Positions 42,673 through 52,052 of a stretch of 64,000 bases of DNA are shown here, piece after piece. Within the stretch, counting starts at the first letter, position 1, and each line of letters starts with the position of its first letter. A model generated the notes under the pieces. The model worked only from the letters and a program-made list of their open reading frames with translations, was not told the origin of the DNA and did no database searches. The position numbers were made by a program, and so were the translations under genes. The DNA is from an uncultured Bacteroides sp. (GTDB taxonomy: Bacteria > Bacteroidota > Bacteroidia > Bacteroidales > Bacteroidaceae): positions 1 through 64,000 of the forward strand of contig USLU01000007.1 in the NCBI GenBank assembly GCA_900555635.1, given 5' to 3'.

Positions 42673-43884
42673 TCAGCGTTTTTCCATAGAATCCGCAAGT
42701 CTAAAAGTCACAGGAAAAGTATATTTTACTTTCACAGCTTTATTTCTTTGCGTTCCCGGTTTCCATTTTGGCATAAGTTTGACAATACGGAGGGCTTCGT
42801 TATCCAGTTCAGTGTCTATACTTCTTACAATAGTCGGTTCGGTCACAGAGCCGTCCTTATCAATTACCACCCTTACAATTACTCTTCCCTGCATACCATG
42901 CTTACGGGCAACTTCCGGATACCGGACATTCTTTTCTATGAAATTCATTAACTCATGCATACCGCCGGGAAATTCCGGCATACTTTCCACCACTTCATAA
43001 ACAGGCTCTTCTAACTCTTCTTCGGTCAGCAGTAAACTTTCGTTCTGGTTCTCCTTTAGTAAACCTTCGGGTAAAGGTGTCCTTATAGCCTCTTTCAATA
43101 CTTGCTTGTTGTCAGTCAGCCGAAATTCAGCCATCATCAGAATAAACTTTCTGTTCATCATCACCTCATAAAAGTAACGGTAACGCCCCGGCTTGTTGGG
43201 ATGCAGATCCGGATAAAGAGAAGCTTTCATTCTCCGTTCCCCCTTATCCTGTATGCCATAACCTATATCAATAAAAGCGGTATGTATCGGCAATTCCCTC
43301 CAAATACCATTTTCATCTTCAAAAGTGATATAATAATGTTCACCACACTTTATCGTCTTGCCACTATAATTGTTTAGAATAAACGTAGCTTGCTCAGCCT
43401 CAGTAGAATAAACCGAATATTCGGGACGAATATAAATACCGTGTATATGATTCACACCAACCTTTTCATTAATAACAGGTGTTTCCACACCGTAGAAGCG
43501 GAAAGCAGGAGAATCCATTATTTTTTCCTTGAACTCCTTCCGCTTTTCGGGAGTATTCACAATCAGATCGATTTCTATATGGTTCAATCTTACTCCATAT
43601 CCCATTACATTCCTTTTTATAGTCTCCTCATTCGATTTTTCCAGCTTTTGTCTTAGTTCCTCCTGAATAGAAAGTAACTGTTTTTGAGAGTAGTTGCTGT
43701 CTGCCGTAAGTTCTATCCCGAGCTTCTTGCTATCAGCAGCTTTTTCCAATACCTGACCTGTCCTTACAGTATCCTCAGAATACTGAATGACGAAATCTGC
43801 TTTGCTTGTTTCCACATGATTCGCCTTGTTCATTTTACAGGATGAAAGTAAGCACAGTAATAAGAAATAACAAACTTTACGCAT
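42673..43884 (-). CDS. Lipoprotein with C-terminal TonB domain
   Basis: A 403-aa protein. A signal peptide with lipobox LLSSC (Cys16) makes it a lipoprotein, unlike classical TonB, which is anchored by an N-terminal transmembrane helix. Residues about 45-130 are charged and helical; about 140-260 resemble an Ig-like domain (YSTEAEQATFILNNYSGKTI ... GIWRELP). The last ~85 residues are a TonB_C domain (FPGGMHELMNFIEKNVRYP, GRVIVRVVIDKDGSV, PKWKPGTQRNKAVKVKYTFP). In such proteins the TonB fold often binds periplasmic or outer-membrane partners rather than transducing energy. It has its own promoter element at 43925-43932. Confidence 0.85.
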   Translation of the reverse strand: MRKVCYFLLLCLLSSCKMNKANHVETSKADFVIQYSEDTVRTGQVLEKAADSKKLGIELTADSNYSQKQLLSIQEELRQKLEKSNEETIKRNVMGYGVRLNHIEIDLIVNTPEKRKEFKEKIMDSPAFRFYGVETPVINEKVGVNHIHGIYIRPEYSVYSTEAEQATFILNNYSGKTIKCGEHYYITFEDENGIWRELPIHTAFIDIGYGIQDKGERRMKASLYPDLHPNKPGRYRYFYEVMMNRKFILMMAEFRLTDNKQVLKEAIRTPLPEGLLKENQNESLLLTEEELEEPVYEVVESMPEFPGGMHELMNFIEKNVRYPEVARKHGMQGRVIVRVVIDKDGSVTEPTIVRSIDTELDNEALRIVKLMPKWKPGTQRNKAVKVKYTFPVTFRLADSMEKR

Positions 43885-43924
43885 AGGCTTCTTTTCTCGT
43901 TATTCGGATTTATACCATCACTTA

Positions 43925-43932
43925 CAAAGGTA
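43925..43932 (-). promoter_or_regulatory. -7 element of the TonB-domain lipoprotein gene
   Basis: Minus-strand TACCTTTG, 40 nt before the start codon at 43884. The periodic palindrome array begins 25 bp upstream of it. Confidence 0.55.
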
Positions 43933-43956
43933 ATAATACTTTTTCTCTTCCCTAAG

Positions 43957-44104
43957 GAAATATTTCATTTATAGGGAGAAAAGTTTTCTTTATCGCAAGA
44001 AAAACTTTATATTTACACTTGAAACTTATATTTCACAGCCTGAAATGTAAAAATCAAAGGCTGAAATCTATATTTCGCACCGTGAAATATAGATTTACTA
44101 GCAT
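43957..44104. repeat. 21-bp periodic palindrome array
   Basis: GAAA recurs at 43957, 43978, 43999, 44021, 44042, 44063 and 44084, i.e. every 21 bp (once 22). Several units are short palindromes of the form GAAAn6TTTC (GAAACTTATATTTC, GAAATCTATATTTC), and the last two also form a perfect 13-bp inverted repeat (44064-44076 with 44084-44096). Two helical turns per unit would put equal faces on one side of the DNA. It fills most of the 301-bp gap between the divergent TonB lipoprotein and HU-like genes; the rest of the gap holds nothing else evident. Confidence 0.65.
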
Positions 44105-44185
44105 ATCAGAAATCTTTCGGAAGCGTAGAAAGAAAGTTCCCTCCTTAGAAACGAAAAGTATAGTATGAACAGGTAAAGCGGACCG

Positions 44186-44839
44186 ATGTCCACTGCCTTA
44201 AAAACAAGAAATATGGCAGAATATGAAATGCAGGAGATGACCCTGCCCAATGAAGACGGTAAATGTGTTTTATTCCCGCGACTGATACAGCACGGACAAG
44301 TAGATTTAAAAGAATTAGCCCAGCAGATAGCCATGCGAAGCCCTTTCCCCCGAGGTGTAGTAGAGGGACTTGTAGAAGAGCTAGCCACTGAAATGGCTTT
44401 TCACATGGCACGAGGTTGGTCGGTGAAAGTAGATGGTATCGGCGTATTTACACTTGCTTTAGGCTTGCAACAAGGCAAAGAAAGAGAGAGCGGTGAGAAA
44501 GACGAGCAAAAGCGAAATGCACGAAGCATCGGTATCAGCGACATCAACTTTCGTGTAGATAAAGAACTACTTTTGAAAACAGCCAAATGGTGTACCTTGG
44601 AACGTTCCAAACATAAATTCCGCCGTTCGTCGAATAAGTTCACTCCCGAACAGCGGCTTGCATTGGCACAGGAATACCTCAAACAACATCCCTACATGAA
44701 GATTGCCGATTATTGCCAGCTGACCGGCATGCTGCATTGCAGTGCTTCGAGAGAACTGAGACAATGGAGCCAACAACCCGATTCGGGCATTGCAAGCGAA
44801 GGAAGAAGTCCGCATAAGGTATATGTATCAAAAAAATAA
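44186..44839 (+). CDS. HU-like DNA-binding domain protein
   Basis: A 217-aa protein whose first ~125 residues follow the HU/IHF-like layout of Bacteroidota: DLKELAQQIAMRSPFPRGVVEGLVEELATEMAFHMARGWSV as the dimer helices (in two parts), then VKVDGIGVFTLALG as the beginning of the beta saddle. The C-terminal ~85 residues are basic and include a helix-turn-helix-like KIADYCQLTGMLHCSASREL. An alternative ATG at 44213 (MAEYEMQEM) is possible. It lies directly beside a 21-bp periodic array and 5 nt before a barrel gene. Confidence 0.82.
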   Translation: MSTALKTRNMAEYEMQEMTLPNEDGKCVLFPRLIQHGQVDLKELAQQIAMRSPFPRGVVEGLVEELATEMAFHMARGWSVKVDGIGVFTLALGLQQGKERESGEKDEQKRNARSIGISDINFRVDKELLLKTAKWCTLERSKHKFRRSSNKFTPEQRLALAQEYLKQHPYMKIADYCQLTGMLHCSASRELRQWSQQPDSGIASEGRSPHKVYVSKK

Positions 44840-44844
44840 TATTT

Positions 44845-45492
44845 ATGAAACGACTCACTATTCTATTCTTCAGTCTCTTCCTTGCTTACAGCGGGATGCA
44901 CTTGCAGGCTCAAAGTGAATGCCTGCCACAGAACTACAGTATCATATTGGGTGGAGGCTTGGCGCTGCCTCATGTAGAGGGAAACCTCAATGACTTTTTC
45001 AACAAGAACGGTAACCGCCCCGGATACAATATGATGACCGAAGGGCGCTATTACTTCATCCCCAACTTTGCCTTGGGACTTCAATATGATTATATCAGGA
45101 TAGCACACTCTCCGGACAAGATGCACCTGCATTACGTGCGCCCCAACATTACCTTCCGCCACCTTTGGAGTGACGGCAATCAAGGTGCATTTATCTCTTT
45201 CGGCATCGGATATATGGACTACCAGGAGCGAACCTACAAACGGGGTACACAAAACGGGCATCTTTATCAAAAAGGATATTGCGGAATATCGCTGGGAGTA
45301 GGATACGAATTCCGTATCACCCGAAAACTATCGGGCATGCTGCGTGTCGACATGCTTACAGCAGACTGGTTTGCCAATCCGGACGGACGTCTTTACAACA
45401 CAGACGGGTATGATGACGGAATAGACCACAGCTGGTTCAAGAATAATATTACATTCTTCAATCTGGGATTTGCGGTGCAGTTCGGGAAATGA
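44845..45492 (+). CDS. Small outer membrane beta-barrel protein
   Basis: A 215-aa protein with a signal peptide (LTILFFSLFLAYSGMHLQAQ). The mature part has alternating strands typical of an eight-stranded barrel (YSIILGGGLALP, FALGLQYDYIRIA, ISLGVGYEFRITRKLSGML) and ends NLGFAVQFGK. No catalytic motif. It is 5 nt behind the HU-like gene and probably cotranscribed. Function unknown. Confidence 0.82.
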   Translation: MKRLTILFFSLFLAYSGMHLQAQSECLPQNYSIILGGGLALPHVEGNLNDFFNKNGNRPGYNMMTEGRYYFIPNFALGLQYDYIRIAHSPDKMHLHYVRPNITFRHLWSDGNQGAFISFGIGYMDYQERTYKRGTQNGHLYQKGYCGISLGVGYEFRITRKLSGMLRVDMLTADWFANPDGRLYNTDGYDDGIDHSWFKNNITFFNLGFAVQFGK

Positions 45493-45528
45493 CGATATGA
45501 ATGTAAGTTCGAAATAGGGAATTTTGAT

Positions 45529-48500
45529 TCATTCTTCGACCTGCATCGCTACCACCTCCTGCAACACGCCGACGGCTTCTTCTACCGAAGTTACGTCTTT
45601 TATCAGCATGCTCCGCTTGTTATTCTGCTCGCGCAGGTCGCAACGGCGGGTATATTTCATCATATAGGCAATCATTTTACCGAATGCCTGGCTCTGATAA
45701 TACGGACTGTCCGGATTGGAGACGAAGAATAAGGACATACGTCCGCCTTTCAAGAAGACTTTCTCGACACCCAGACGGGCTGCAAGACGGCGCAAAGGAA
45801 CAATGCGCAGCAACTCCTGGGTCTCGGCAGGGATAGGGCCGAAACGGTCTTCAAGACGGGCACGGAAAGCATCTACATCATTATCAAGCACCAGTCCGTC
45901 CAATTCGCGATAGAGCAGCATGCGTTCGCTGCTGCCGGTTACATAGTCTGCCGGAAGCAGAAGTTCGAGGTCGCTTTCTATCTGGCATTCGTCCACAAAC
46001 TGTTCGCCACTGATTACACCTCCTTCGGCCTGCAACTCTTCGGCATAAAGTTCGGCAAATTCATCGGTCTTCAGTTCATGCACAGCTTCGGAAAGTATCT
46101 TTTGATAAGTTTCATAGCCCAAGTCGGCAATAAAACCACTCTGTTCGGCTCCGAGCATGTTTCCCGCACCGCGGATGTCAAGGTCTTGCATGGCTATGTG
46201 GATACCGCTACCCAAGTCGGAGAAGTTCTCGATAGCTTGCAAACGGCGTTTGGCTTCCGGAGTGAGCGAAGAAAGAGGCGGTGCCAGCAGGTAACAGAAT
46301 GCTTTCTTATTGCTTCGGCCCACACGCCCCCGCATCTGGTGCAAGTCGCTTAAGCCGAAATTCTGCGCCTGATTGATGATAATGGTATTGGCATTGGGGA
46401 TATCAATACCACTTTCAATAATCGTAGTGGCAAGCAATACATCGTAATCGTAATTAACGAAATCCAGGATAATCTTCTCCAAATCAGCGGGGTCCATCTG
46501 TCCGTGTCCGATGACTACACGGCAATCGGGAATGCGACGTTCAATCATCATTTTGAGTTCCGCAAGATTGGAGATACGGTTGTTTACAAAGAATACCTGT
46601 CCGTTGCGGCTCATCTCAAAGTTTATGGCATCGGCAATAACTTCTTCGTTGAAGGTATGTACTTCTGTTTGGATGGGATAACGATTGGGCGGCGGAGTTT
46701 GGATGACGCTTAAATCACGGGCACCCATCAACGAAAATTGCAAAGTGCGGGGAATAGGCGTTGCGGTCATGGTCAATGTATCGACATTGACTTTCAGTTG
46801 GCGTAGTTTCTCCTTAACAGATACACCGAATTTCTGCTCTTCATCAATAATCAATAGACCGAGATCTTTAAATTTCACATCCTTACCCAGAATGCGGTGG
46901 GTACCGATCAGTATATTTACCTCACCATCGGCAAGCCCTTTTACCACAGCTTTGGCTTGGGCAGCCGTACGGGCACGGCTTAGATATTCGACCTTGCAAG
47001 GCAGTCCTTTCAGACGTTCCTTGAATGTTTGGTAATGCTGATAGGCAAGCACAGTGGTAGGCACAAGTACCGCCACCTGCTTATTGTCGGCTACCGCCTT
47101 GAAAGCAGCACGCACAGCCACTTCCGTCTTGCCAAATCCTACGTCGCCGCAAACCAGGCGATCCATAGGACGGGCACTCTCCATATCGGCTTTTACGTCA
47201 GCGGTCGATTTGCTTTGGTCGGGAGTATCCTCGTAAATGAACGATGCCTCCAACTCCCGTTGCAAAAAGCTATCGGGACTGTATTGGAAACCTTTTTCTT
47301 CACGCCGTTGCGAATAGAGCTTTATCAAATCGCGGGCAATGTCCTTAATCTTGGTTTTAGTGCGGTCTTTCAGTTTCTCCCAGGCACCAGTACCCAATTT
47401 GTTGAGACGGGGAGCCTCGCCTTCTTTACCTTTATACTTGGAGACTTTGTGCAGAGAGTGGATAGAAACGAATACCACATCTTCATTCTGATAAACCAGC
47501 CGCATCACTTCCTGCGTGGTGTCACCATTAGGAATACGCACCAATCCGGTGAAACGCCCCACACCATGGTCGGTATGTGCTACATAATCACCGGGAGTAA
47601 ACTGATTCAACTCCTTCAAAGAAAGCGCCACTTTACCACTACGGGCTTTGTCACTCTTGAGGTTATACTTATGGAAACGGTCGAAAAGCTGATGGTCGGT
47701 AAAGATGCAAAGACGCAATGTATGATCGGCAAAACCTTCATGCAATGTGCGCTCTACTGATGTGAAAGAGATTTTATCACCCCGATCCTCAAATATAGCC
47801 CGGATACGGTCGGTTTGCTTCAAGCTATCACTACATATATATATTGTATAGTTTTGGGCCAGATATTCCTGAAAACTCTCCACCACCAAATCGAAATTCT
47901 TGTGGAAAATGGGTTGTGAAGTAGTGCTGAATGATATGGAAGCATCCGGTGTGCCGGTGGGCTTATTGCCAAATTCCAACCGACGGAAGTCGAGTGCACG
48001 CAGGGTAAACTCCCCGCCATCGATTAACTTGCCTTCCAAAGATATCGACCCGTTTTCTTCCGCCTCACGTGCGGCAATGGCTTGAGAAGTAAGCGCCTCA
48101 TCGTGCACCACCTGAATGCGCTCGCGCAACCAAAGAAAATCGCGCATCGCCAGTACGGTATCCGCTTGAAGAAAATCAAGAAACGAAACCATGCCGCCAC
48201 TGCCAACCAATTCAAGGCTGCGGCTTAAATCGGGAACGATCACAATATTGTCTTTCCGCACTTTGGATAGTTGAGTCTCGACTTCAAAAGTACGGATGCT
48301 CTCTACTTCGTCACCAAAGAAGTCGATGCGGAACGGATATTCGGAGGAGAAAGAGAAAACGTCGATAATACTACCACGCAGAGCATACTGACCGGGTTCG
48401 TAAACATAGTCCACATACTCAAAGCCATAACTGCGTAATACTTCCGTAATAAAATTCATATCCACCTTCTCACCCGTATGGAGTTTCAGTGTTTTATCAC

Positions 48501-48918
48501 CCAATTCTTTACGTGAAACTACTTTTTCTGCCAAGGCATCCGGATAAGTAACCACACAAAGCCCTTCTTCATTCTTTTGCAAACGGCTCAATACCTCCGT
48601 ACGAAGTATCTCATTGGCAGCATCTTTCTGACCGTATTTAATGGCGCGACGGAAAGACGAAGGAAAAAACAACACTTGCTCTCCTCCCAATATCTGGGTC
48701 AAGTCATGATAAAAATATCCGGCTTCTTCTAAATCGCCAAGTATGAAAACAAACGGACACTTTGCTTGTTTTATTAGTACGGATGAAAACAACGATGCAG
48801 CAGAAGCACATAAGCCTCCGCAATAGAGATGTTGAATAGAAGTATTTTTAAGCAGCTTGTTCAGCCCTTCTACATTAGGGTGAGCAGCATAAATTTGTTG
48901 CAGTTCAGTGATAGTCAT
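45529..48918 (-). CDS. mfd: Transcription-repair coupling factor
   Basis: A 1129-aa ATP-dependent translocase that removes stalled RNA polymerase and recruits nucleotide-excision repair. In order: UvrB-homology N-terminal region (FVFILGDLEEAGYFYHDL), RNA polymerase-interacting CarD-like domain (FTPGDYVAHTDHGVGRFTGL, about residue 440), SF2 helicase motifs (Walker A GDVGFGKTEVA, DEEQ box, TATPIPRTLQFSL, QMRGRVGRSN), and a C-terminal TRCF domain that binds UvrA. Length is normal for the family. Divergent from the glycosyltransferase gene; minus-strand TATTTTTG at 48945-48952 is a likely -7 element. Confidence 0.97.
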   Translation of the reverse strand: MTITELQQIYAAHPNVEGLNKLLKNTSIQHLYCGGLCASAASLFSSVLIKQAKCPFVFILGDLEEAGYFYHDLTQILGGEQVLFFPSSFRRAIKYGQKDAANEILRTEVLSRLQKNEEGLCVVTYPDALAEKVVSRKELGDKTLKLHTGEKVDMNFITEVLRSYGFEYVDYVYEPGQYALRGSIIDVFSFSSEYPFRIDFFGDEVESIRTFEVETQLSKVRKDNIVIVPDLSRSLELVGSGGMVSFLDFLQADTVLAMRDFLWLRERIQVVHDEALTSQAIAAREAEENGSISLEGKLIDGGEFTLRALDFRRLEFGNKPTGTPDASISFSTTSQPIFHKNFDLVVESFQEYLAQNYTIYICSDSLKQTDRIRAIFEDRGDKISFTSVERTLHEGFADHTLRLCIFTDHQLFDRFHKYNLKSDKARSGKVALSLKELNQFTPGDYVAHTDHGVGRFTGLVRIPNGDTTQEVMRLVYQNEDVVFVSIHSLHKVSKYKGKEGEAPRLNKLGTGAWEKLKDRTKTKIKDIARDLIKLYSQRREEKGFQYSPDSFLQRELEASFIYEDTPDQSKSTADVKADMESARPMDRLVCGDVGFGKTEVAVRAAFKAVADNKQVAVLVPTTVLAYQHYQTFKERLKGLPCKVEYLSRARTAAQAKAVVKGLADGEVNILIGTHRILGKDVKFKDLGLLIIDEEQKFGVSVKEKLRQLKVNVDTLTMTATPIPRTLQFSLMGARDLSVIQTPPPNRYPIQTEVHTFNEEVIADAINFEMSRNGQVFFVNNRISNLAELKMMIERRIPDCRVVIGHGQMDPADLEKIILDFVNYDYDVLLATTIIESGIDIPNANTIIINQAQNFGLSDLHQMRGRVGRSNKKAFCYLLAPPLSSLTPEAKRRLQAIENFSDLGSGIHIAMQDLDIRGAGNMLGAEQSGFIADLGYETYQKILSEAVHELKTDEFAELYAEELQAEGGVISGEQFVDECQIESDLELLLPADYVTGSSERMLLYRELDGLVLDNDVDAFRARLEDRFGPIPAETQELLRIVPLRRLAARLGVEKVFLKGGRMSLFFVSNPDSPYYQSQAFGKMIAYMMKYTRRCDLREQNNKRSMLIKDVTSVEEAVGVLQEVVAMQVEE

Positions 48919-48944
48919 TGTAATCTGGGGTGATATTTCCGCCG

Positions 48945-49002
48945 CAAAAATACTAAATAATCCTTAGTTTTGTCCGTAAATGATAGAAAAGCGTTACATT
49001 TG
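48945..49002. promoter_or_regulatory. Divergent promoters of mfd and the glycosyltransferase gene
   Basis: Leftward: minus-strand TATTTTTG at 48945-48952, 26 nt before the mfd start. Rightward: TTTG at 48969-48972 and TACATTTG at 48995-49002 (22-bp spacing), 21 nt before the ATG at 49024. Confidence 0.6.
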
Positions 49003-49023
49003 TTCCCATTAATAACCCCCTTT

Positions 49024-49779
49024 ATGAATATGCAGACACCAGACAGCATCGTCATTATCCCTACTTACAACGAACGGGAAAACATAGAAAATATAATTCG
49101 TGCCGTTTTCGCTTTGGAACATGGGTTCCATATCCTCATCATCGAAGATGGTTCACCGGACGGTACAGCTGCCATCGTTAAGACTTTACAGCAAGAATTC
49201 CCCGAACGATTGTTCATGGTGGAACGTAAAGGCAAACTAGGATTGGGCACAGCTTATATTGCCGGTTTTAAATGGGCATTGCAACATAGTTATGAGTACA
49301 TTTTCGAAATGGACGCTGACTTCAGCCATAACCCCCAAGACCTTCCCCGCCTCTATCAAGCCTGTGCTGAAGAGGGTGCGGATGTAGCTATCGGCTCACG
49401 TTACGTCAGTGGAGTGAATGTAGTAAATTGGCCTATGGGACGTGTGCTGATGTCTTATTTCGCATCCAAATACGTCCACTTCATTACCGGACTGCCCATC
49501 CATGACACTACCGCCGGATTTGTATGCTACCGTCGCAAGGTATTGGAAACCATCCATCTCGATGGCATTCGTTTTAAAGGCTATGCCTTCCAGATAGAGA
49601 TGAAATTCACTGCTTATAAATGTGGCTTCAAAGTCAAAGAAGTACCTGTAATCTTCATCAACCGTGAACTAGGTACTTCGAAGATGAACAGCAGTATTTT
49701 TGGTGAAGCTGTTTTCGGAGTGATACGCCTAAAGTGGAATAGTTTATTCCACAAATATCCAAAATCAAAATCAAATTAG
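49024..49779 (+). CDS. Polyprenol-phosphate mannosyltransferase-like glycosyltransferase (GT2)
   Basis: A 251-aa family-2 glycosyltransferase close to dolichol/polyprenol-phosphate mannose synthases. Landmarks: nucleotide-binding IIPTYNERENI at the N-terminus, IIEDGSPDGTAAIV, the DXD-type EMDADFSHNPQDLP, and the substrate loop GSRYVSG ... YRRKVLETI. It would transfer mannose from GDP-mannose to a lipid carrier at the cytoplasmic membrane face. The start at 49024 (MNMQTPDS) is chosen over an upstream extension because it lies just after the promoter. Dihydroorotase follows after 7 nt. Confidence 0.88.
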   Translation: MNMQTPDSIVIIPTYNERENIENIIRAVFALEHGFHILIIEDGSPDGTAAIVKTLQQEFPERLFMVERKGKLGLGTAYIAGFKWALQHSYEYIFEMDADFSHNPQDLPRLYQACAEEGADVAIGSRYVSGVNVVNWPMGRVLMSYFASKYVHFITGLPIHDTTAGFVCYRRKVLETIHLDGIRFKGYAFQIEMKFTAYKCGFKVKEVPVIFINRELGTSKMNSSIFGEAVFGVIRLKWNSLFHKYPKSKSN

Positions 49780-49786
49780 AAAGAAA

Positions 49787-51139
49787 ATGAAAAGGACGCT
49801 GATTCATAACGCTACCATTGTCAACGAAGGAGAATCTATACAAGGTTCTGTCGTTATAGAAAACGGACGCATTGCCGAAGTGCTTATCGATTGGAAACCG
49901 ATCTCCGCTCCGTGCGATGAAACGATAGATGCAACGGGATGCTATTTGCTACCCGGTATTATCGACGATCATGTACATTTCCGTGATCCCGGACTCACTC
50001 ATAAGGCGGACATCTTAACCGAAAGCCGTGCCGCGGCAGCCGGTGGTGTTACTTCCATCATGGATATGCCTAACACCAATCCATTGACTACCACCCTAGA
50101 TGCGCTGAATGCCAAATTGGACTTGCTCAATGAAAAATGTATTGTCAACCATTCTTGCTATTTTGGCGCTACGAATAACAATTACAATGAATTCGGCAAG
50201 CTGGACAAGCATCGTGTGTGCGGAATCAAACTTTTCATGGGTTCCAGTACCGGCAATATGCTGGTAGACAAGATGAACAGCCTTCTCAACATCTTCAACG
50301 GTACTGATATGCTGATTGCCGCACATTGTGAAGATCAGGAGGTTATCAAAAAGAATACTGCCAAGTATAAGGAAATGTTTGCAGGAGCTGACGATATTCC
50401 GGTTCAGAAGCATCCGTCTATCCGTTCTACAGAAGCATGTTATAATTCTACCGAACTGGCTATTCGCTTAGCAGGAATTGCAGGAGCAAAATTACATGTC
50501 CTGCATATCTCTACAGCTAAAGAACTCAGTTTGTTCAGTGATGCACCGCTTTCCGGAAAGTTAATCACAGCCGAAGCTTGTGTACCTCACCTTTTCTTCA
50601 GTTCCACTGATTATAAAACATTGGGCAGCCGTATAAAATGTAACCCTGCCATCAAAGTAAAAAGCAATCGTGAAGCTTTGAGAGCCGCAGTCAATTCGGG
50701 CTTGATTGATGTCATCGCTACCGACCATGCTCCGCATCTGCTTTCAGAAAAAGAAGGCGGAGCGCTGAAAGCCATGTCAGGTATGCCTATGATACAATTC
50801 TCTCTTGTAAGCATGCTGGAGTTGGTGGACAAGGGTGTATTTACTTTAGAAACCATCGTTAATAAGATGTGCCATGCGCCTGCCGAAATTTACAACATCC
50901 ATCAACGTGGTTATATTCGTGAAGGCTATCAGGCCGATTTAGTCTTGGTACGTCCTGACACTCCGTGGGAAGTGACTACCGATAAGATATTAAGCAAGTG
51001 CGGATGGAGCCCACTGGAAGGGCATACTTTCAATTGGAAAGTGGAAAAGACATTCGCTAACGGACACCTCATTTACAATGACAACACTGTGGATGACGCT
51101 TACCGTGGTGAAGAATTGAGATTCAATATTAATGATTAG
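49787..51139 (+). CDS. pyrC: Dihydroorotase
   Basis: A 450-aa amidohydrolase of the class I (PyrC/AllB-like) type that interconverts carbamoyl-aspartate and dihydroorotate in pyrimidine synthesis. Metal ligands and motifs: DDHVHFRDPGLTHKAD (HxH), MPNTNP, GIKLFMGSSTGN (with the lysine that can be carboxylated), AAHCED, HVLHIST and the catalytic Asp in ATDHAPH. It lies in a run of closely spaced genes with the glycosyltransferase (7 nt) and the MetH-activation protein (6 nt). Confidence 0.92.
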   Translation: MKRTLIHNATIVNEGESIQGSVVIENGRIAEVLIDWKPISAPCDETIDATGCYLLPGIIDDHVHFRDPGLTHKADILTESRAAAAGGVTSIMDMPNTNPLTTTLDALNAKLDLLNEKCIVNHSCYFGATNNNYNEFGKLDKHRVCGIKLFMGSSTGNMLVDKMNSLLNIFNGTDMLIAAHCEDQEVIKKNTAKYKEMFAGADDIPVQKHPSIRSTEACYNSTELAIRLAGIAGAKLHVLHISTAKELSLFSDAPLSGKLITAEACVPHLFFSSTDYKTLGSRIKCNPAIKVKSNREALRAAVNSGLIDVIATDHAPHLLSEKEGGALKAMSGMPMIQFSLVSMLELVDKGVFTLETIVNKMCHAPAEIYNIHQRGYIREGYQADLVLVRPDTPWEVTTDKILSKCGWSPLEGHTFNWKVEKTFANGHLIYNDNTVDDAYRGEELRFNIND

Positions 51140-51145
51140 TGATTT

Positions 51146-52048
51146 ATGATTCAATCGGAAATACTCAATTACCCCGTCCATGACGTAGCTCCTTATATCA
51201 ATTGGATCTACTTTTTCCATGCGTGGGGTTTTCAACCACGCTTTGCGGCTATTGCCAATATTCATGGTTGCGACGCCTGTCGTGCTTCCTGGCTCACTAC
51301 TTTTTCAGAAGAAGAACGTGCCAAGGCAGTAGAAGCTATGCAGTTGTTTAAAGAAGCAAATAGAGTATTAGACCGGTTGGATTCAGAAATCACCATTCAA
51401 TGTATCTTCAAGCTTTGTCAGGCAAACAGTGATCAGGATAATCTCATCATAGAAGGAACTAATTTCCCTTTACTTCGTCAGCAGACGCCTCATCCCAATG
51501 GAAGTCCGTTCCTCTGCTTGAGTGATTTTATACGTCCCCTCTCTTCGGGAATTCCTGATATAGTAGGACTATTTGCTTCCTCTATTAAGGGGGAGGTTGA
51601 AGAGCATTATAAAAATGATCCCTATAAACACCTGCTAGTTCAAACACTGAGCGACCGACTTGCTGAGGCCGCTACGGAAAAGATGCATGAATATATACGC
51701 AAGGTAGCTTGGGGTTATGCACCCGATGAATCACTGTCCATTCCCGATTTATTAGTAGAGAAATATCAAGGTATACGCCCGGCAGTAGGTTACCCCTCCC
51801 TGCCCGACCAATCCATCAATTTCCTATTGGACGAATTGCTCGATATGAAGCAAATCGGCATAACCATAACAGAAAACGGAGCCATGCATCCGCATGCCTC
51901 CATCTGTGGTATGATATTCGCTCATCCTGCATCACACTACTTTGCAGTAGGCAAGATTGGAGAAGACCAACTAAAAGACTATGCTCGCCGCCGTGGAATG
52001 TCCGTAGAGGTTATGCGGAAATTCCTGGCAGCAAACTTGCCTAAATGA
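51146..52048 (+). CDS. Stand-alone methionine synthase (B12) activation domain protein
   Basis: A 300-aa protein matching the C-terminal reactivation domain of cobalamin-dependent MetH, which binds SAM for reductive methylation of B12. Landmarks: HAWGFQPRF near the start, a long helical middle (DRLAEAATEKMHEYIRKVAWGY), and the SAM-binding signature RPAVGYPSLPDQS at about residues 211-223 (E. coli has RPAPGYPACPEHTEK), followed by MHPHASICGMIFAHPASHYFAVGKI. It lacks homocysteine-, folate- and cobalamin-binding modules, so it must act with a MetH encoded elsewhere. The next gene converges with a 4-nt gap. Confidence 0.87.
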   Translation: MIQSEILNYPVHDVAPYINWIYFFHAWGFQPRFAAIANIHGCDACRASWLTTFSEEERAKAVEAMQLFKEANRVLDRLDSEITIQCIFKLCQANSDQDNLIIEGTNFPLLRQQTPHPNGSPFLCLSDFIRPLSSGIPDIVGLFASSIKGEVEEHYKNDPYKHLLVQTLSDRLAEAATEKMHEYIRKVAWGYAPDESLSIPDLLVEKYQGIRPAVGYPSLPDQSINFLLDELLDMKQIGITITENGAMHPHASICGMIFAHPASHYFAVGKIGEDQLKDYARRRGMSVEVMRKFLAANLPK

Positions 52049-52052
52049 TATT

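Noticed and set aside
43957..44104. CRISPR array
   Set aside because: The 21-bp period has no constant repeat alternating with unique spacers, units are degenerate palindromes, and there are no cas genes.
47029..47760. 243-codon plus-strand open frame opposite mfd
   Set aside because: Antisense to conserved helicase and CarD-like domains; no independent support.
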